From Gammaproteobacteria bacterium Ga0077536 (GTDB lineage: Bacteria; Pseudomonadota; Gammaproteobacteria; Ga0077536), in contig LNEL01000032.1 of the NCBI GenBank assembly GCA_001464935.1, forward strand, positions 1-48,965: a stretch of 48,965 nt of DNA, read 5' to 3'. Below, piece by piece: positions 42,721 to 48,965 of the stretch (position 1 is its first letter; each line of letters opens with the position of its first letter). The notes beneath the pieces were generated by a model. It did not search any database and was not told where the DNA came from. It was given only the letters and a program-made list of their open reading frames with translations. The translations under genes and the position numbers were made by a program.

Positions 42721-43650
42721 TCAGCCCGCGGCGAGCGCGCGGCGTGCAGCGGCGCAGTCGAGCGCGATTTGCCGGCTCAGCGACTCGAAATCGGTGAACG
42801 GCAGGTCGTCGCGAATCTTCTCGACGAAGTCGACCTGCAGGTAACGGCCGTAGACATCACGCGCGAAGTCGAACAGGTGCACTTCGAGCACCGCCTTCGT
42901 GCCGTTCACGATCGGCCGGTAGCCGACATACGCAATGGCCGGCAATGCCGTGTCGTCGATGCCGTGGACGCTGGCGGCGAAGATCCCGTGCACCGGGCTC
43001 GCGCAGCGATGCAGATCGATGTTGGCGGTCGCGAAACCCATCTCGCGCCCCTTCTTCTGCCCGTGCACGACGCGCCCGGCAATGAAATAGCGGCGGCCGA
43101 GCAGCGGCACGACCTCGCGCAGGTGGCCGTTGCGCAACAGTGCGCGAATGCTCGTGCTGCTGACGCGCTCACCCGCCTCGATGAACGATTCGGCGCGGTC
43201 GATCGAGAAGCCGTGCTTCTCGGCAAAGTTCTGCAACAGCAGGAAATCACCGCTGCGATGACTGCCGAACTTGAAGTCGTCACCGACGATGAGGCCGCGG
43301 ATGTCGAGTCCGTCGATGAGGCAGCGGCGCACGAATTCGTCGGCGGGCCGCGACGCCATCTGTTCGTCGAACGGCAGCACGAGCAGTTGATCGACGCCGA
43401 GACCGGCCAGCAGTTGCGCCTTCTCCCGGAGGCGCGTGAGCCGAGCCGGTGGCGCGGCGCGCGCAAAGTATTCGGCGGGCTGCGGCTCGAACAGCACCAC
43501 CGTCGATTTGGCGGCGCTCTGGCGCGCTTTGACCAGCAGTGCGGCGATCACGGCCTGATGCCCCCGATGCACGCCATCGAAATTGCCAATCGTCGCCACG
43601 CACCCGCGATGTCGCGGCCGGATGTTGTGTTCGCCCCTGATGATTTCCAT
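42721..43650 (-). CDS. ribF: Bifunctional riboflavin kinase/FAD synthetase
   Basis: A 309-residue protein that makes FMN and FAD from riboflavin. The N-terminal FAD synthetase has TIGNFDGVHRGHQAVI (about residues 20-35) and ERVSSTSIRALL. The C-terminal kinase has GRVVHGQKKGREMGFATANI and the typical YVGYRPIVNGTKAVLEVHLFDF. It starts at the ATG at 43650; longer frames upstream run into murJ antisense. A good promoter overlaps the murJ stop codon. It is followed after four bases by lspA. Confidence 0.96.
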   Translation of the reverse strand: MEIIRGEHNIRPRHRGCVATIGNFDGVHRGHQAVIAALLVKARQSAAKSTVVLFEPQPAEYFARAAPPARLTRLREKAQLLAGLGVDQLLVLPFDEQMASRPADEFVRRCLIDGLDIRGLIVGDDFKFGSHRSGDFLLLQNFAEKHGFSIDRAESFIEAGERVSSTSIRALLRNGHLREVVPLLGRRYFIAGRVVHGQKKGREMGFATANIDLHRCASPVHGIFAASVHGIDDTALPAIAYVGYRPIVNGTKAVLEVHLFDFARDVYGRYLQVDFVEKIRDDLPFTDFESLSRQIALDCAAARRALAAG

Positions 43651-43699
43651 CGACAATGCCGGCCCTGTGACGCGTGCGGTGCGGGTATGGTGCGCCCGC

Positions 43700-43727
43700 A
43701 TTATAGCGGCGGGCGCGGTTGGGCCAA
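43700..43727 (-). promoter_or_regulatory. Sigma-70 promoter of ribF-lspA-ispH
   Basis: On the minus strand TTGGCC (43727-43722) and a perfect TATAAT (43705-43700) are 16 bases apart. The -10 box overlaps the murJ stop codon. The bases CTATAATGCG recur upstream of murJ. Confidence 0.5.
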
Positions 43728-45251
43728 ATGCGAGGGCCGCAGGCCGGCGAGCCACAGCGCGCCGGCGTAGATCGCGGCGCCACCACCGACGAGTCCGGCG
43801 AGCGTCAGGGCCCGCTGCAGCGTGCTGCGCGCCGACCACAGTGCCTGTGCGTCCGACGCCCACCACAGGAAGGCCGCCATCACGACGCAGGCGCCCACGA
43901 TGCGCGCGGTGAACACCCACCAGCCCGGACCCGGCCGGTACACGTCGGCGCGCAGGAGGCCGCGCAGCAGCAGTCCGGCGTTGACGAAAGCTGCGCAGGA
44001 TGTCGCGAGCGCGAGCCCCGCGTGCGCGAGCGGCAAGGCCAGCACCGCGCACAGCACGACATTCGTCAGCATCGCGATCACGCCGATCTTCACCGGCGTG
44101 CGGGTGTCCTGGCGCGCGTAGTAGCCCGGCGCCAGCACCTTGACCATGATGAAGCCGGTCAGGCCCGACGCGTAGGCCATCAGCGCATGCGCACTCAGCG
44201 TGACGTCGCGCGCCGTGAATTCCCCGTATTCGAACAGCGTCGACAGGATGGGGCCGGCGAGCACGGCAAGTCCGACCGCCGACGGCAAGGTCAGCGTCAG
44301 CACCGCGCGCAACGCCCAGTCGAGCGTGTCGGAAAAGCTCGCGTGCTGGGCGCGTGCGAAATGCTCCGACAGGTGCGGCAGGATCACGGTGCCGAGCGCA
44401 ATGCCGAAGATGCCGAGCGGAAACTCCATCAGGCGATCGGCGTAATACAGCCACGAAATGCTGCCGCGCTCGAGGAACGATGCGATGAAAGTGTCGATCA
44501 GGAAATTGATCTGGGCGACCGACACGCCGAACAGTGCGGGGCCCATCAAGGTCAGGATGCGTTTCACGCCCGGATGCCGCAGCCGTCGCGTGGGCCGCGG
44601 CAGCATACCGATCCGCCATGCCCCGACGAGTTGAAAGCCGAGCTGCAGCGCGCCGCCGATCAGCACCGCGGCCGCCAGCGCATAGACCGGTTGCGACAGG
44701 TGTGGCGCAAGCCACAGCGTGCAGCTGATGAAGGAGATGTTCAGCAGCGCCGGCGTCAGTGCCGGCAGCGCGAACTTGCCGTAGGTGTTCAGCACACCGC
44801 TGACAAGCGCGGTCAGCGCGATGAACAGCAGGTACGGAAAAGTGAGGCGCAGCAGCGCGACACTGAGGTCGAAGCGCGTCTCGTCGCCGACGAAACCGGG
44901 CGCGAACACCGTGATGATGACCGGCGCGGCGAGCACGCCAACGGCCGTGATCGCCAGCAGCACCAGCCCCAGCGCGCTGAACACGGCATCAACGAGTTGC
45001 TTGACCTCCGCCTGGGTCGAAGCGGTCCTGTGGCCGGCCAGCACCGGTACGAAGGCCTGGGAAAAGGCCCCCTCGGCGAACAGGCGGCGGAACAGGTTCG
45101 GAATCTTGAAGGCGACGAAAAAGGCGTCGGACGCGGCCGAGGCGCCGAACATCGTGGCGATCGCCGAATCGCGAACGAGGCCGAGGACGCGCGAAATCAG
45201 CGTCATCTGGCCCACGAGGGCGGTGGATCGAAGAAGACTCTTGGCGCTCAT
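43701..45251 (-). CDS. murJ: Lipid II flippase MurJ
   Basis: A 516-residue membrane protein with about fourteen helices (MOP superfamily) that moves lipid II across the inner membrane for peptidoglycan synthesis. The N-terminus (STALVGQMTLISRVLGLVRDSAIATMFGA), FFVAFKIPNLFRRLFAEGAFSQAFVPV and LPHLSEHFA are characteristic. It is divergent from rpsT, as in Pseudomonas. Its stop lies 50 bases before ribF. The length is normal. Confidence 0.96.
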   Translation of the reverse strand: MSAKSLLRSTALVGQMTLISRVLGLVRDSAIATMFGASAASDAFFVAFKIPNLFRRLFAEGAFSQAFVPVLAGHRTASTQAEVKQLVDAVFSALGLVLLAITAVGVLAAPVIITVFAPGFVGDETRFDLSVALLRLTFPYLLFIALTALVSGVLNTYGKFALPALTPALLNISFISCTLWLAPHLSQPVYALAAAVLIGGALQLGFQLVGAWRIGMLPRPTRRLRHPGVKRILTLMGPALFGVSVAQINFLIDTFIASFLERGSISWLYYADRLMEFPLGIFGIALGTVILPHLSEHFARAQHASFSDTLDWALRAVLTLTLPSAVGLAVLAGPILSTLFEYGEFTARDVTLSAHALMAYASGLTGFIMVKVLAPGYYARQDTRTPVKIGVIAMLTNVVLCAVLALPLAHAGLALATSCAAFVNAGLLLRGLLRADVYRPGPGWWVFTARIVGACVVMAAFLWWASDAQALWSARSTLQRALTLAGLVGGGAAIYAGALWLAGLRPSHLAQPRPPL

Positions 45252-45301
45252 GTCGTGAAAAGCAGCTCACGCGGGTTGCCGGATGCCGGCGGGGCCGGCG
45301 C

Positions 45302-45307
45302 ATTATA
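45302..45307 (-). promoter_or_regulatory. -10 box candidate for murJ
   Basis: A perfect TATAAT on the minus strand within CTATAATGCG, the same ten bases as in the ribF promoter, about 50 bases before the murJ start. No good -35 box is seen. Confidence 0.35.
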
Positions 45308-45339
45308 GAGACGGAACAGCCTTTTCCTCGGCTGCCGCA

Positions 45340-45368
45340 TTGACATCATCATGCCGCAACGGCATATT
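45340..45368 (+). promoter_or_regulatory. Sigma-70 promoter of rpsT
   Basis: A perfect TTGACA (45340-45345) and CATATT (45363-45368) are 17 bases apart. The leader would be about 28 bases long. Confidence 0.6.
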
Positions 45369-45402
45369 TCGCCGTCTTTCATCAGCTCGACCGGAGCACC
45401 CC

Positions 45403-45669
45403 TTGGCCAATACTGCTCAAGCCCGCAAGCGCGCCCGCCAGGCCCAGAAACATCGGCTGCACAATGCGAGCCGTCGTTCCCTGCTGCGTACCCGCATCAA
45501 ACAGGTTCTCAAAGCGATCGAAACCGGCGACCAGGCCGCTGCCCGGACTGCGTACGCGCAGGCCGTGCCGATCATCGACCGCATGGTCAATTCGGACCTC
45601 GTGCATCGAAACAAGGCCGACCGCCACAAGTCCCGCCTGAACGCACGCATCAAGGCGATGGCCTCCTGA
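45403..45669 (+). CDS. rpsT: Ribosomal protein bS20, TTG start
   Basis: An 88-residue basic ribosomal protein of the 30S subunit. ANTAQARKRARQAQKHRLHN at the N-terminus and KNKADRHKSRLNARIKAM-like C-terminus fit bS20. The start is TTG at 45403 with GGAG upstream; no ATG exists near it in frame. E. coli rpsT also uses a TTG (UUG) start, which is linked to its translational autoregulation, so this is a conserved control feature. It is divergent from murJ and convergent with proB, whose stop is 12 bases away. Confidence 0.96.
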   Translation: MANTAQARKRARQAQKHRLHNASRRSLLRTRIKQVLKAIETGDQAAARTAYAQAVPIIDRMVNSDLVHRNKADRHKSRLNARIKAMAS

Positions 45670-45681
45670 GGCCAGCCGGCT

Positions 45682-48185
<2,504 letters not shown>

Positions 48186-48190
48186 GGCCC

Positions 48191-48505
48191 TTAACCTCCG
48201 ACAATTTCGTTAATTTCGACCTTGGTGTAGTTCTGGCGGTGGCCCATCTGCTTGCGATAATGCTTGCGGCGCTTGAACTTCACGATGCGGACCTTCGGGC
48301 CCCGACCGTTTTCGAGCACCGTCGCGAGGACCTTCGCGCCTTCGATGGTCGGCGTGCCGACCGTCACCTTGTCACCGGACTTCACGAGGAGCACGGTGGA
48401 GAATTCGACCGGCGCGCCGGCATCGACGGGGAGGGACTCGACCATCAGTTTGTCGCCAATGGCCACGCGGTACTGCTTCCCGCCGGTTTTAATCACTGCT
48501 TGCAT
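48191..48505 (-). CDS. rplU: Ribosomal protein bL21
   Basis: A 104-residue protein of the 50S subunit. [20 protein letters not shown] opens the protein and [22 protein letters not shown] is the usual C-terminal segment. It is the first gene of rplU-rpmA and is divergent from ispB, the standard gammaproteobacterial arrangement. Confidence 0.98.
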   Translation of the reverse strand: MQAVIKTGGKQYRVAIGDKLMVESLPVDAGAPVEFSTVLLVKSGDKVTVGTPTIEGAKVLATVLENGRGPKVRIVKFKRRKHYRKQMGHRQNYTKVEINEIVGG

Positions 48506-48561
48506 GGGTATTTCGACCAGTCGCTTGAAGGGTGCGGGCGCTACCGCCCACGGAGCCCGGT

Positions 48562-48590
48562 ATAGTACGGAAACGCCGGAAATGACTCAA
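48562..48590 (-). promoter_or_regulatory. Sigma-70 promoter of rplU-rpmA
   Basis: On the minus strand TTGAGT (48590-48585) and TACTAT (48567-48562) are 17 bases apart, about 57 bases before the rplU start. Confidence 0.5.
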
Positions 48591-48680
48591 GCTTTTCCCC
48601 ACTCATCGGGCGCCGGGGTGGCAAAACAGGCAGGCAGTTGGCACAATCTGGCCCCCTCCCTCCCGACCAGTTGAACCGCG

Positions 48681-48965
48681 ATGCCGCCCGCAGCTTCCGC
48701 CCCCGCCGATTTAGGGATAGACGAGGTCAGGGCCCTGATCGCCGATCACATGACGGAGGTCGACGCCCTGATCCGCACGCGCCTGCGCTCCGACGTCGTG
48801 CTGATTAACCAGCTTTCCCATTATGTCATCGGCAGCGGCGGCAAGCGCCTGCGCCCGGTCCTGGCCATTCTCAGCGCGAAAGCGCTCGGCTACAGCGGCA
48901 AGCGTCATATCGACCTGGCCGTGATCGTCGAGCTGATCCACACCGCCACCCTGCTCCATGACGAC
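48681..48965 (+). CDS. ispB: Polyprenyl (octaprenyl) diphosphate synthase, cut by window end
   Basis: The first 95 codons of a trans-prenyl diphosphate synthase. [31 protein letters not shown] holds the conserved GGKRLRP, and the frame ends within the first aspartate-rich motif (LLHDD). The enzyme makes the side chain of ubiquinone from IPP, so it uses the product of ispH in this window. The ATG at 48681 is the only sensible start, though no strong ribosome binding site is seen. The rest lies outside the window. Confidence 0.93.
   Translation, partial: MPPAASAPADLGIDEVRALIADHMTEVDALIRTRLRSDVVLINQLSHYVIGSGGKRLRPVLAILSAKALGYSGKRHIDLAVIVELIHTATLLHDD

Overview
The window looks like a piece of a high-GC gammaproteobacterial chromosome. 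The strongest evidence is the right half. The order minor pilins, pilY1, pilE, ispH, lspA, ribF, murJ, rpsT, proB, obgE, rpmA, rplU, ispB matches, from memory, the pilin-to-ispB stretch of Pseudomonas aeruginosa and its relatives. The tRNA-Thr gene encodes its own CCA end, which fits. I cannot name a genus; a Nevskiales/Steroidobacter-type lineage is a guess.

Layout. 1-4613: a flavin-dependent monooxygenase, then a lower-GC four-gene minus-strand cassette holding an ASST-type sulfotransferase-like protein, two small membrane proteins and a PAPS-type sulfotransferase. 4958-8526: a family-39-type glycosyltransferase with a secreted protein of unknown function, a flavin reductase-like protein and a pentapeptide-repeat protein. 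8716-12421: a minus-strand operon for nitrile degradation (DUF3237 protein, amidase, cobalt-type nitrile hydratase alpha, a beta subunit split into two genes, and a His-rich activator). 12522-20567: a lipid and photo-oxidative stress locus built around an ECF sigma factor and its ChrR-type zinc anti-sigma, with an FAD oxidoreductase, a DUF1365 protein, a cyclopropane-synthase-like methyltransferase, an MFS transporter, an SDR and an NTF2-like protein. The three divergent or outlying transcription units carry the same TGATCC-like/CGTA promoter geometry. 20693-30711: purK-purE, a MOSC protein, a second (true cfa-like) cyclopropane synthase, a GH19-like lytic enzyme, a large PAS hybrid histidine kinase, a Baeyer-Villiger monooxygenase and a Met-rich periplasmic protein. 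31096-31879: tRNA-Thr, a Fur/Irr-like regulator and a highly structured divergent control region. 31877-41181: the type IV pilus minor pilin operon. 41227-48965: housekeeping genes.

How the parts work together. The nitrile hydratase converts nitriles to amides and the amidase converts these to acids; the His-rich protein probably loads cobalt. The sigma/ChrR pair probably switches on membrane fatty-acid modification under singlet-oxygen-type stress. The minor pilins and PilY1 prime type IV pilus assembly.

The most interesting signals are: (1) a perfect 15-bp inverted repeat that spans the start codons and -10 regions of both the Fur/Irr-like gene and fimT, flanking a 170-bp segment and suggesting either paired leaderless promoters or an invertible switch; (2) the split three-subunit nitrile hydratase, whose amidase partner seems to begin at an ATT codon; (3) the sulfotransfer cassette; (4) the shared ECF promoters; (5) a long hairpin between pilY1 and pilE. 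All numbers are hand counts; no search was run.
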